A DNA stretch of 64,000 nt. It comes from Clostridium bornimense (lineage in GTDB: Bacteria > Bacillota > Clostridia > Clostridiales > Clostridiaceae). This document shows positions 9,556 through 16,805 of this stretch, in pieces. The notes under the pieces were generated by a model that was not told the DNA's origin, ran no database searches, and saw only the letters and a program-made list of their open reading frames with translations. The DNA is taken from NCBI RefSeq assembly GCF_018917145.1, contig NZ_JAHLOD010000017.1, positions 1 through 64,000 on the forward strand. The letters are read 5' to 3'. Positions within the stretch are counted from its first letter, which is position 1, and each line of letters begins with the position of its first letter. The translations under genes were made by a program, and so were the position numbers.

Positions 9556-9712
9556 TTAAATTTCTAACTTAAATGGTACTGTAGTAATCGCTATATGATT
9601 TCTACGAAGTAACCCTTTTTCTATAAGGTGAATATCTTATTTCAAGCTTGATATCTTCATTTAGAAGCTTCCATTTCTTTTTTATCTTCTCTAATCGACT
9701 TGCTTTGTAATG
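9556..9712 (-). pseudogene. Remnant of an APC-family amino-acid permease C-terminus
   Basis: No intact reading frame exists, but the complement encodes LEKIKKKWKLLNEDIKLEI then RYSPYR. After a one-base frame change it encodes GLLRRNHIAITTVPFKLEI and a TAA at 9558-9556. These resemble the C-terminal cytoplasmic end of large APC amino-acid/polyamine permeases (YSPYRS ... TTVPYHL). The 60-80 residues normally between the two blocks are missing, so there is both a truncation and an internal deletion. The remnant keeps a terminator. Family assignment is from memory of the motif pattern. Confidence 0.5.
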
Positions 9713-9952
9713 TTTTTCCTATTAACTATCTTTTCAAAGCCCCATATATGTTATTTAATACCATATTTATTATTTTTTTTTGCATTATCATCTTATCATT
9801 TAAACTTTTATGCAGAAAAACAATATATTATAAACATTTAAAATCATTGACTAGTAATAATTTTCCTGTTAAAATATTATACGGTAATTATTTAATATTT
9901 ATTAACAATAAGTTTATTTATACTAAACTTTTATTAATTTTTAGGAGGTTTT

Positions 9953-9997
9953 ATGAGTAGTGGTTTTTTACTTTTAAAATATTTATCTGTTGCATAG
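9953..9997 (+). CDS. Possible 14-codon leader peptide upstream of speD
   Basis: A short ORF encodes MSSGFLLLKYLSVA and stops 31 bases before the speD ATG. Its SD (AGGAGG at 9943-9948) is stronger and better placed than expected by chance in this AT-rich DNA. It could be a translated uORF that tunes speD. It is too short for codon-based proof. An alternative is that the SD is all that remains of an older gene. Confidence 0.4.
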   Translation: MSSGFLLLKYLSVA

Positions 9998-10028
9998 AAA
10001 TAATTTTAATTTACGGGGGGATTTATTA

Positions 10029-10448
10029 ATGAAAATTGAACAATTAGGTAGACACATTTTAGTGGAATATTATAATTGCGATAAGGAGATTCTAAAAGAT
10101 CATGAACTTATCGAAAAACATATGAAGCAAGCGGCGATTGAAGCTAAAGCAACAATTGTACAAAGTTGTTTTCATAAATTTAATCCCTGGGGTGTCAGCG
10201 GTGCTGTAATAATCCAGGAATCACATCTTACTATTCACACTTGGCCTGAATTTGGCTTTGCATCTGTAGATTTATTTACTTGTGGAGATAAAGTTAATCC
10301 ATGGGATGGGTTTAAATATCTTGAAAAAGCTCTTAAATCTGAGCGAAGTGAATCTACAGAAGTTGCTAGAGGGTTGATAGATAAAATAAAAACTTTTGGC
10401 AATGGATCTTATGATAACATTGAAATGAATTACAAAATGGAAGGATAA
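10029..10448 (+). CDS. speD: S-adenosylmethionine decarboxylase proenzyme
   Basis: Makes decarboxylated SAM, the aminopropyl donor for spermidine. The 139-residue proenzyme has the self-cleavage site in QESHLTIHTWPE, where Ser65 becomes the pyruvoyl group. F-T-C-G (Cys85) is the conserved Cys region. The ATG at 10029 follows GGGGGG at 10015-10020; an upstream in-frame TTG at 9990 lacks an SD. It is followed directly by speE, which uses its product. No ornithine/arginine decarboxylase or agmatinase is nearby, so putrescine must come from elsewhere. Confidence 0.95.
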   Translation: MKIEQLGRHILVEYYNCDKEILKDHELIEKHMKQAAIEAKATIVQSCFHKFNPWGVSGAVIIQESHLTIHTWPEFGFASVDLFTCGDKVNPWDGFKYLEKALKSERSESTEVARGLIDKIKTFGNGSYDNIEMNYKMEG

Positions 10449-10458
10449 GGTGAATATT

Positions 10459-11307
10459 ATGAATATGGAATTATGGTATACAGAAAATCAAACTGACAAC
10501 GTAAAATTTTCTATGAAGGTTAAAGAGCATATCTACTCTGGACAAAGTGCCTTTCAAAAAATAGATGTATTAGACACTTATGAATTTGGAAAAGTCCTTG
10601 TTATAGACAACTGGACAATGATAACAGAAAAAGATGAATTTATTTATCATGAAATGATCACTCATGTTCCTATGTCTGTTAATCCTAATATAAAGAATGT
10701 TCTCGTTATCGGTGCTGGTGATGGTGGTACTGTAAGAGAGCTTACAAGATATAATACAATTGAAAAAATTGATATGGTTGAAATAGATAAAATGGTAGTT
10801 GATGTTGCTAAAGAATATCTACCATTTACATCAAATAAATTAGATGATCCAAGAGTAAATTTATTCTTTGAAGATGGAATAAAATTTGTAGAAGGAAAAG
10901 AAAATCTATATGATTTAATTATTGTAGATTCTACAGACCCTATCGGTCCTGGAGAAGGCTTATTTACAAAAGAATTTTATACCGACTGCTATAATGCATT
11001 AACTGAAAAAGGTATATTAATTAATCAATGTGAAAGTCCATATTATCCAAACAACGCTAGAGAGATGACTAGATCATTCTCTAAACTAAATGAAATCTTC
11101 AATATTTGTGAAGCCTACCAATATCATATGCCAACTTATGCATCTGGCCATTGGATTTTCTGCTTTGCATCAAAAGCATTACATCCAACTAAAGATTTCG
11201 ATGCTACAAAATGGAATGAACTTGAACTAGCTACTAAATACTATAATACAGACTTACATCTAGGTGCTTTTGCTTTACCTAACTATGTAAAAGATTTATT
11301 AAAATAA
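10459..11307 (+). CDS. speE: Spermidine synthase (polyamine aminopropyltransferase)
   Basis: Transfers the aminopropyl group of decarboxylated SAM to putrescine. The 282-residue protein starts MNMELWYTENQ, as in B. subtilis SpeE. It has the SAM-binding loop VLVIGAGDGGTVREL, the acidic VEIDKMVVDVAKEYLP strand and the catalytic-region motif VDSTDPIGPGEGLFT. Chosen start is ATG 10459 with AAGGTG ending 6 bases before it; a GTG at 10450 overlaps that SD. It forms an operon with speD. Confidence 0.95.
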   Translation: MNMELWYTENQTDNVKFSMKVKEHIYSGQSAFQKIDVLDTYEFGKVLVIDNWTMITEKDEFIYHEMITHVPMSVNPNIKNVLVIGAGDGGTVRELTRYNTIEKIDMVEIDKMVVDVAKEYLPFTSNKLDDPRVNLFFEDGIKFVEGKENLYDLIIVDSTDPIGPGEGLFTKEFYTDCYNALTEKGILINQCESPYYPNNAREMTRSFSKLNEIFNICEAYQYHMPTYASGHWIFCFASKALHPTKDFDATKWNELELATKYYNTDLHLGAFALPNYVKDLLK

Positions 11308-11310
11308 TAA

Positions 11311-11348
11311 AAAGTTGCTAAGGAATACTTTAATTCTTTAGCAACTTT
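11311..11348 (+). terminator. Terminator after speE
   Basis: AAAGTTGCTAA at 11311-11321 pairs with TTAGCAACTTT at 11338-11348. It lies just after speE and before the convergent Rpn gene, so it may serve both strands. Confidence 0.75.
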
Positions 11349-11357
11349 ATTTATATT

Positions 11358-12335
11358 TTACTGATTTCTTAAATTACGTACTTCTTCTATACTTAATCCA
11401 GTTTTAATAGCAATTATTTCATCTTCTAAAACATCCAAAAGATTTTTTGCTATGTGTACCCTACTATTTTTTTCTCCTTGCTCTATTCCTTGTTTTATTC
11501 CCTCTTCTATACCTATTTTTAAGCCCCTTTTCTCTGCTTCTTCTTTCATCTCCTCAAGAATAAATGCGTTACTAGATACCATTGACTCCACATCCCTTCT
11601 ATCTGCTTCTAATATTTTTATAGCTGATTCTGCCAACTGATCTGATACAGTATTTCTAATCCAATTCTTTATTGCTAAAATCTCTGTCTTACTTAATCCA
11701 TCAAAAAATAATGCTATTGCCTTTATTCTTTGTAGAAATTCTAATGCATCTATTTTTTGGTCTAAAAGAAAAATAGCTGAAGTAACATTTTTACTTTTAA
11801 CTAATTCTTCTTTTGTAAAACCATTATTAACATCTACTACATCATATGTAAAATTTAACAAAGAAGATTTGAATAAATTTTCATTATAAATTATTTTTCT
11901 AAATTCATTTGGTACATCCCAAATTTCTGAACCATTATATAAAACAATAGGAATCACTGCTGGAATTTTTAAATTTCTATCATGTTTACTATGTTTCGCA
12001 TTTTTAGCATCATCTCTTAAAATTTCACACATATAAAATAGTAATCTTAATGGCATCCTATAATCTACCGTTGATTGAAATTCTATTAATATATAAAATA
12101 TTATATCAACATCGTTTAATGTAGCTTTATATACTACATCACATTCTGTTTCTTCATAATCTGCTGTAACAAAAGACTTAGTAACAAAAGATAATTTGTC
12201 TGCTGTTAACTCTTCTGCCCATTCTTCTTTTAATAGTCTCTTAAATAAATCAGCTGCTACTTCTTTCTTTGAATATAAATCTTTATAACTCTTATCATGA
12301 ATATGGTGTATACTTTTCTTTATATCATTTGACAT
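11358..12335 (-). CDS. Rpn-family recombination-promoting nuclease / PD-(D/E)XK putative transposase
   Basis: A 325-residue Rpn/YhgA-like protein (Transposase_31, PF04754). The N-terminal block HDKSYKDLYSKKEVAADLF, the ECDVVYKATL strand and LIEFQSTVDYRMPLRLLFY carry the PD-(D/E)XK core (D...E-x-Q). Members such as E. coli RpnA are DNA endonucleases that promote RecA-independent recombination. The C-terminus holds a repetitive G-I-E-x-G-I-K-x-G stretch typical of the family. Start chosen at MSNDIKK (12335), with AGGA 9 bases upstream; longer readings lack an SD. Divergent from the ABC-F gene with facing promoters. Confidence 0.85.
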   Translation of the reverse strand: MSNDIKKSIHHIHDKSYKDLYSKKEVAADLFKRLLKEEWAEELTADKLSFVTKSFVTADYEETECDVVYKATLNDVDIIFYILIEFQSTVDYRMPLRLLFYMCEILRDDAKNAKHSKHDRNLKIPAVIPIVLYNGSEIWDVPNEFRKIIYNENLFKSSLLNFTYDVVDVNNGFTKEELVKSKNVTSAIFLLDQKIDALEFLQRIKAIALFFDGLSKTEILAIKNWIRNTVSDQLAESAIKILEADRRDVESMVSSNAFILEEMKEEAEKRGLKIGIEEGIKQGIEQGEKNSRVHIAKNLLDVLEDEIIAIKTGLSIEEVRNLRNQ

Positions 12336-12387
12336 TAAATTCATTCCTATCTTTATCTTTAGTAAAATTATTGTCACTAATTATAAA

Positions 12388-12428
12388 AATTATACCATAT
12401 TTTATTAAGCAGAATAATATGGTATAAT
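12388..12428. promoter_or_regulatory. Symmetric divergent promoter between the Rpn and ABC-F genes
   Basis: An 11-bp perfect inverted repeat, TATACCATATT (12391-12401) and AATATGGTATA (12416-12426), contains an extended -10 box TATGGTATAAT on each strand. One faces right, with TATAAT at 12423-12428, the other left, with the complement ATTATA at about 12389-12394. Each -10 lies in position to drive the gene it faces. No good -35 is seen, as is common for extended -10 promoters. The palindrome could also bind a regulator. Confidence 0.6.
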
Positions 12429-12634
12429 AAAGAAAAATATTATGAAAGTTACGAGGTATTTGGAACAATGAGAATGTAATTTCTTTTTAGATTTAAACAC
12501 AATAAATTTTTTTAAGCCTTTATTAAAAGGTATTATTGTTGTGTTTGTTTTTAGAGAGTAAATTGCACATTGTACTACTATACCATTTTTTTTGCGCAAT
12601 TTTACTCTCTCCTAAATATTAAGGAGGGATTTTT
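12429..12634 (+). promoter_or_regulatory. Attenuator-like leader of the ABC-F gene, with a possible 9-codon uORF
   Basis: The 200-base leader holds a short ORF, MKVTRYLEQ (12442-12471). A hairpin with arms AAACACAATAA and TTATTGTTGTGTTT (12496-12547) is followed by GTTTTT and would act as a terminator. A second long stem, GAGAGTAAATTGC with GCGCAATTTTACTCTC, lies just before the gene SD. Such leaders are known to induce antibiotic-resistance ABC-F genes when a stalled ribosome on the uORF disfavours the terminator. The uORF SD is weak, so the peptide is uncertain; the terminator is better supported. Confidence 0.55.
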
Positions 12635-14278
12635 TTGTTATTAATTAAAATAGATAAACTAAAAAAATATTATGAAGATAAATTAATTTTAGATATAAAT
12701 GACTTTGAGATTTCATCTGGAGATAGAATAGGTTTAATTGGAGAAAACGGTTGTGGAAAAACAACTCTTATAAAATCAATTTTAGGATTAATTACTATTG
12801 ATGATGGTAGTATTTTCTTAACTGATAGTTATTCATATATAATCCAAAATGAAGATTCCATTGATACGTTATCTAAAAATGAACTTAATAAAAATATAAA
12901 TGCACCTAAAGAATATAGAAATTATCTTTCTGGTGGTGAAAAAGTCAAAATCAGAATAAGCAATGCTTTAAAAGAAAATAAAGAATTACTTATAGCTGAT
13001 GAACCAACATCTAACTTAGATAGAGACAGTATATGTAATCTTGAAAATACACTAAAGAATTATAATGGGGCTTTACTCTTAGTGTCTCATGATAGAGATT
13101 TTTTAGATAGTCTTTGTAATACAATTGCAGAAATTGAAAATGGGAAGATTAATATCTATCCAGGAAATTACACAAATTATTTAAGCCTTAAAAAATCGGA
13201 TTTTGCAAGAAAAGAAAAAGAATATAATTCTTATATCAAGGAAAAAAATAGATTAGAAAATGCCATTACCGTTAAGGAACATTTAGAAAATAGAATTCAA
13301 AAAACTCCGAAACGTATGGGAAACTCTGAAGCAAGACTTCATCGTAAAATGGGTGGTCAAAAAGGAAAAAAGAAAATTGATAATGCAATAAAAAATATTC
13401 AGAAAAGAATAGATCATTTAGAAATTGTAGAGAAACCTACTACTTCAAAAGAAATTAAAATAACTGTTCAAGAAAACTTAGATTTAGTTACTAAGACACC
13501 TATTTCAATAAAAAATTATAATTTATATGCTTCGTCTAAACTACTTATAAAAGATATAAATTTCTCTATAAAAAAAGGTGATAAGGTCGGTATTCTTGGT
13601 AATAATGGTTGTGGAAAAACACTTCTATTAAAAGAAATTATTAAAAACGCTGATGAAAATATCAAAATAAATAGCAAAGTTAAAATAGGATACTTTGACC
13701 AAAATCAAAAAATTTTGAATGATGATACAAATATTTTAAACAATATAAAAGTAGATTCTTCTTATGATGAAAGCTTTATAAGAATTAATTTAGATAGATT
13801 TGGTTTTAAAGGTGATGTGGTTTATAAAAATGTATCATCATTAAGCGGTGGAGAAAAAGTTAAAGTAGCACTTTGTAAGATCCTTCTCAGTGATAATAAT
13901 TTACTGATCCTTGATGAACCAACAAATTATTTAGATATAAAATCTATTGAAAGCCTTGAAACTGCACTTTCTAATATGAATAAAACATTAATACTAGTTT
14001 CTCACGATATAAAATTTGTTGAAAACATCTGTAACCATCTTATATTTATAGAAGATAAAAAAATCAAAGACTTCCGTGGTTCTTATAAAGAATATATTGA
14101 ATCATCTACTAAAAATATTGATATATCAGTACGAAAATCTCTAGAAGAAAAAATGCTTTTAGAAAATAAAATGTCCGAAGTATTATCTCTTCTTTCTCTA
14201 GAAAAAGATTTATCAAAAAAAGAAATCTTAAATAATAAATATCTTCAATTAATAGCTGAAATAAAAAAGTTTAACTAA
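12635..14278 (+). CDS. ABC-F ribosomal protection protein (antibiotic resistance type)
   Basis: A soluble twin-ATPase of 547 residues without membrane segments. NBD1 has GENGCGKTT, LSGGEKVKIR and ADEPTSNLD. The linker is long, basic and helical (about 190-270, with KRMGNSEARLHRKMGGQ). NBD2 has GNNGCGKT, LSGGEKVKVAL and LDEPTNYLD. A charged C-terminal extension of about 50 residues follows. This resembles the Vga/Lsa/CplR group that enters the ribosomal E site and displaces pleuromutilins, lincosamides and streptogramin A, rather than housekeeping Uup/EttA. TTG start with AAGGAGGG 6 bases upstream. Preceded by an attenuator-like leader, which supports an inducible resistance role. Confidence 0.85.
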   Translation: MLLIKIDKLKKYYEDKLILDINDFEISSGDRIGLIGENGCGKTTLIKSILGLITIDDGSIFLTDSYSYIIQNEDSIDTLSKNELNKNINAPKEYRNYLSGGEKVKIRISNALKENKELLIADEPTSNLDRDSICNLENTLKNYNGALLLVSHDRDFLDSLCNTIAEIENGKINIYPGNYTNYLSLKKSDFARKEKEYNSYIKEKNRLENAITVKEHLENRIQKTPKRMGNSEARLHRKMGGQKGKKKIDNAIKNIQKRIDHLEIVEKPTTSKEIKITVQENLDLVTKTPISIKNYNLYASSKLLIKDINFSIKKGDKVGILGNNGCGKTLLLKEIIKNADENIKINSKVKIGYFDQNQKILNDDTNILNNIKVDSSYDESFIRINLDRFGFKGDVVYKNVSSLSGGEKVKVALCKILLSDNNLLILDEPTNYLDIKSIESLETALSNMNKTLILVSHDIKFVENICNHLIFIEDKKIKDFRGSYKEYIESSTKNIDISVRKSLEEKMLLENKMSEVLSLLSLEKDLSKKEILNNKYLQLIAEIKKFN

Positions 14279-14286
14279 TCAAAAAT

Positions 14287-14328
14287 AAGGGACTAAAGTT
14301 TTATTACCTAATAACCTTAGTCCCTTTC
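14287..14328 (+). terminator. Terminator after the ABC-F gene
   Basis: AAGGGACTAA at 14287-14296 pairs with TTAGTCCCTT at 14317-14326, followed by TTTC. It sits between two convergent genes and may serve both. Confidence 0.7.
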
Positions 14329-14364
14329 TATTACCATCTATAAAAAATGTATGCATTTCTATTA

Positions 14365-14907
14365 TTACTTTTTCTCAATTACTAAAAGCATAGGTGCTAC
14401 TTCACTTCTATTTAAAAAACAATGCTCCATTACGCCATATTTATTTTTAGGTAGTGATTTAAGATACGGTATAATACAACCTTCTTCTTCTTTACCTTCA
14501 GCATGTCCTCTATATAAACAGATAGTCATAATCCCACCAGAACTTAAAATTTCTAATCCTGCTTTTATACTTTCTAACGAAGTTTCATGTAATGTAGTAA
14601 CTTTCTTATCGCCTCCAGGCAAAAATCCTAGATTATACATTATACAATCAACAGGTTCTTTTATATATTGTTTTAATAAGTGATGTGAATCATTTATTAC
14701 TTCAACATTTTCTATATTTTTATTCATATAAGTTTTGCATGGTTCTTCTTGTATTTCAAAACTATATACTTTTTTAAAATTGTCTTTAAGAAAATCTGTA
14801 TCATGTCCATTTCCTAAAGTACCATCAACAGCTACATTTTTCTCTTTTAAAAACTCTGTAATTATATAATGAGATATTGTACTTATATCTCCAACATAAT
14901 TAAACAA
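14365..14907 (-). CDS. mnmM: MnmM/YtqB-family tRNA methyltransferase
   Basis: Class I SAM-dependent methyltransferase of 180 residues. The SAM loop is VDGTLGNGHDTDFL. The family block NLGFLPGGDKKVTT and YRGHAEGKEE match B. subtilis YtqB, shown to be MnmM, which methylates nm5s2U to mnm5s2U at the tRNA wobble position. The start is probably the TTG at 14907, because GAGGTG lies 5 bases before it; a GTG at 14916 would be inside that SD. It lies 15 bases downstream of the Cof phosphatase gene, forming a two-gene operon. Confidence 0.85.
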   Translation of the reverse strand: MFNYVGDISTISHYIITEFLKEKNVAVDGTLGNGHDTDFLKDNFKKVYSFEIQEEPCKTYMNKNIENVEVINDSHHLLKQYIKEPVDCIMYNLGFLPGGDKKVTTLHETSLESIKAGLEILSSGGIMTICLYRGHAEGKEEEGCIIPYLKSLPKNKYGVMEHCFLNRSEVAPMLLVIEKK

Positions 14908-14922
14908 ACTTATCACCTCAAA

Positions 14923-15711
14923 TTATCTTATAAGTTCTTTTATAGCTTCTACTACCCCATTTTCATCATTACTTTTTGCTATAAATCTTGCAACCTTTTT
15001 CAAATCTTCATGAGCATTTTTCATGGCATAACTATAGTATCCACTACTCATCATTTCTAAATCATTTAAATAATCACCAAATACTGCTGTCTCTTCATAT
15101 TTAATTCCTAATAGATCTTGTATCTCCTTTATAGCTACCCCCTTATTTACATTCTTAGCTGTTATATCAAGCCATATTTCTCCTGACACTGTAACTTGAG
15201 CCTTGTCTCTATATTCAGTAAAATAATTATTACTATTTTCTTCAGCACCTTTAAAATCGCATATAGTAACTTTCAATATATCATCATCTACAGTAGTTAT
15301 ATCATCTACTATCTTATACCTTTTGTAATATTTTGATACCTCATTTACTAATCTACTATCATCACTTTCTATATAAGCAGAATTTTTTCCACATAAAACT
15401 GTATAACCCTCATCAACTTTTCTTGCAATACTAACAAGTTCCATTGCCAATTCTCTATCTAAAGTATTTGTAACTATCTCCTTACCTTTGTACATTACAA
15501 ATGTTCCATTCTCTGCAATAAACATCATATCATCTTTTATATTATCAAAAGTTTCTAACAAACTATAATATTGTCTTCCACTAGCCGCTGCAAAAATTAT
15601 ATTTTTTTCTTTCATTTCCTTAAAAACTTCATAAAATTCTTCATGTATTTCCTTTTTGCTATTTAATAAAGTACCATCCATATCAGTAGCAACAAATTTT
15701 ATCTTTGCCAT
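14923..15711 (-). CDS. Cof-type HAD-superfamily phosphatase
   Basis: Cytoplasmic sugar-phosphate/nucleotide phosphatase of the Cof/YidA class, 262 residues. HAD motif I is DMDGTLLNS (nucleophile D11), motif II the S in AAASGRQ, motif III K in VNKGVAIK, and motif IV GDYLNDLEM. A C2B cap domain lies between motifs II and III. The substrate cannot be told from sequence. ATG start with AGGAGG upstream. Likely co-transcribed with mnmM. Confidence 0.9.
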   Translation of the reverse strand: MAKIKFVATDMDGTLLNSKKEIHEEFYEVFKEMKEKNIIFAAASGRQYYSLLETFDNIKDDMMFIAENGTFVMYKGKEIVTNTLDRELAMELVSIARKVDEGYTVLCGKNSAYIESDDSRLVNEVSKYYKRYKIVDDITTVDDDILKVTICDFKGAEENSNNYFTEYRDKAQVTVSGEIWLDITAKNVNKGVAIKEIQDLLGIKYEETAVFGDYLNDLEMMSSGYYSYAMKNAHEDLKKVARFIAKSNDENGVVEAIKELIR

Positions 15712-15878
15712 CTAAATTCCTCCTACCTAATTTCCTCTTTAGATAATTACAGTTGTATTGTTTATTATTGTTTATTATTATTTTATATTATTCATTTGCT
15801 ATTTTCAATATCAAAAATCTTCAACAAAATAAGGCTATGCATTATGACTAACTAACCAATAACACACAAGCCTCATTC

Positions 15879-16607
15879 TCAAATTGCTCTAATTGTACTT
15901 ACTATAGATGCTACATCGCTACTTAATTGCATATATAATTGAAAATTAGGATCTTCATCACTTATTGACATTCCAGGATACGCTCCAATTGTATACGTAA
16001 CTCCATTTGAAACTACTTCTCTTCTGCCTCCAACTCTATCTAAATGATTTCCATTATCATACTGAGTTAAATCATTAGTTATTAAAAAGAACAATCCATC
16101 ACCATAAGTAACATTTTTTAAACACACCATTAAATTAGTGCCATCTTCAACAACAGTATATTTATTTTCCCAATTTGCTGGAAAGTCTATCGCCAATTTA
16201 AAGTTATTACTTATATAAGTCGTTTGTTTAGGTGATTGTTGTGTCTTTCCAATTTGTTTCACAATATTCGTTTGTTGTTTTTCCTCTTCTCCTTTGGTAG
16301 TAGATTGTACAACTTTCTCTTCTTTATCTGCCTTACCTTCACTATTAGTATCTTCGTTACTTTTCTCATTATTTTGTACTTCAACTTTGTTTACTACTAC
16401 TTCATCATTTTTTACTTCTTTTACTGAATATTCTCTATTGTTATTTTTAGAATTAATTAATATCGTATCTTTAGCTTCACTTTCAGTATTATAATTAAGT
16501 ATAAATAATGTTAAAATTACAAAAAAGAAAATCATACTTATACCACTTATAATTGCTATCTTCTTTTTATTACACTTTGTAATATAGTTTAAAATTTTCT
16601 CCTTCAT
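15879..16607 (-). CDS. Membrane-anchored protein of unknown function
   Basis: A 242-residue protein. After a basic N-terminus comes one membrane helix (about 18-40), then a low-complexity charged linker rich in E, K, N and Q (about 42-125). The exported C-terminal domain of about 110 residues starts NNFKLAIDFPANWENKYTV. The domain resembles small PsbP-like folds seen in firmicute lipoproteins, but I cannot name a family. ATG start with GGAGAAA upstream. A weak hairpin (TGAGGCT/AGCCTTA, 15829-15877) with T residues may terminate it. Divergent from ftsH. Confidence 0.75.
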   Translation of the reverse strand: MKEKILNYITKCNKKKIAIISGISMIFFFVILTLFILNYNTESEAKDTILINSKNNNREYSVKEVKNDEVVVNKVEVQNNEKSNEDTNSEGKADKEEKVVQSTTKGEEEKQQTNIVKQIGKTQQSPKQTTYISNNFKLAIDFPANWENKYTVVEDGTNLMVCLKNVTYGDGLFFLITNDLTQYDNGNHLDRVGGRREVVSNGVTYTIGAYPGMSISDEDPNFQLYMQLSSDVASIVSTIRAI

Positions 16608-16805
16608 ATTTTTCTCCTTTCTTACATATTAGACTATACTACTACATTTTTCTATTTTCAACATTTTTATACATAATCTTTGCTTATTTAACTTTTATCC
16701 AACACTTCCCTTGGAATAACTTATGAAAAAAATTAGACTTTATATTTTAAAAGTGTATAATACATTTCAAGTGCTCTATAAAACCTTTTTAGGAGGTGCC
16801 TATAA

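Noticed and set aside
9700-9960. Open frame of 86 codons before speD
   Set aside because: Composition is that of AT-rich non-coding DNA, there is no SD, and it overlaps both the permease remnant and the better-supported leader ORF.
12405-12599. Minus-strand frame of 64 codons before the ABC-F gene
   Set aside because: It is antisense to the ABC-F leader hairpins and promoter, and shows no protein-like features or SD.
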